Below, piece by piece: positions 5,918-6,022 of a DNA stretch of 6,022 nucleotides (the first letter of the stretch is position 1; every line of letters starts with the position of its first letter). The translations under genes were made by a program, and so were the position numbers. The stretch is from assembly GCA_963514535.1 (NCBI GenBank), contig CAUPUB010000118.1, positions 1-6,022 of the forward strand, in the 5' to 3' direction. The notes beneath the pieces were generated by a model. That model saw only the letters and a program-made list of their open reading frames with translations, made no database searches and was not told the origin of the DNA. Origin of the DNA: CAJPSE01 sp963514535 (GTDB lineage Bacteria > Synergistota > Synergistia > Synergistales > Aminobacteriaceae).

Positions 5918-5934
5918 ATTTTATGAAATAAAAT
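5918..5934. repeat. AT-rich 7-bp inverted repeat
   Basis: ATTTTAT (5918-5924) and ATAAAAT (5928-5934) are perfect reverse complements separated by GAA, upstream of the - strand gene. The size and position would suit an operator, but AT-rich sequence produces such repeats readily. Confidence 0.3.
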
Positions 5935-6022
5935 GTCTTGTGTTTTGTAGGATACACTTATAATATACGCTAGATTGTCAAGCCAAAAGCAACAGGTAAA
6001 TTGAAAAAGGCCTCATTAGGGG

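Larger units (their letters stand above)
5840..6022. other. AT-rich intergenic region with promoter-like elements, no gene found
   Basis: Base composition drops sharply from the GC-rich genes to AT-rich sequence. Apart from the elements listed separately, it contains TATAAT on the + strand at 5959-5964, with a weak TTGTGT 15 bp upstream. It also has a perfect TTGACA on the - strand (complement of 5976-5981), without a well-spaced -10; the nearest good match, TATAAG, is only 13 bp away. No open frame with a plausible start and no RNA gene is apparent. The final bases, AAAAAGGCCTC at about 6003-6013, look like the left half of a hairpin that could continue past the window edge, for instance a terminator of a - strand neighbour. 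Confidence 0.5.

Overview
The window is about 6 kb of a high-GC bacterial chromosome. Genes are densely packed and strongly G/C-biased at third codon positions, with GTG and TTG starts and good Shine-Dalgarno sequences. The gene set is ordinary free-living or host-associated bacterial housekeeping and signalling. My impression is a Gram-negative-type anaerobe such as a Synergistota member, but nothing here proves the lineage.

Layout. (1) At 1-98 is the tail of an upstream + strand gene. Its stop overlaps, as ATGA, the start of a 655-residue membrane-anchored transglutaminase-like protein of the TgpA/DUF3488-DUF4129 type (95-2062). This resembles the common MoxR ATPase / DUF58 / transglutaminase cluster, so the tail is probably DUF58. 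(2) A 173-bp gap holds a long inverted repeat with a T-run and three exact tandem 17-bp repeats. (3) A UPF0316 (DUF5698 + DUF2179) membrane protein lies at 2236-2751. (4) A short gap with a perfect 8-bp inverted repeat precedes a 574-residue soluble diguanylate cyclase at 2847-4571, with three PAS-like sensor regions and a GGDEF domain whose active and inhibitory sites are intact. (5) A TTG-started deoxynucleoside kinase follows at 4635-5288. (6) A convergent intergenic region contains an imperfect hairpin and a perfect 35-bp palindrome. (7) An unrecognised basic, helical 131-residue protein is encoded on the - strand (5431-5826), and its stop codon lies inside that palindrome. (8) The last ~190 bp are AT-rich, with promoter-like sequences, a diverged half-copy of the palindrome arm, and no gene.

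The four + strand genes after the 5' fragment are co-oriented, but gaps of 63-173 bp with their own signals suggest several transcription units rather than one tight operon. No functional link between the transglutaminase, UPF0316, diguanylate cyclase and kinase genes is evident beyond adjacency. I see no clear new multi-gene system. The least explained parts are the right-hand segment (palindrome, orphan gene, related half-repeat) and the tandem repeat at 2119-2169.
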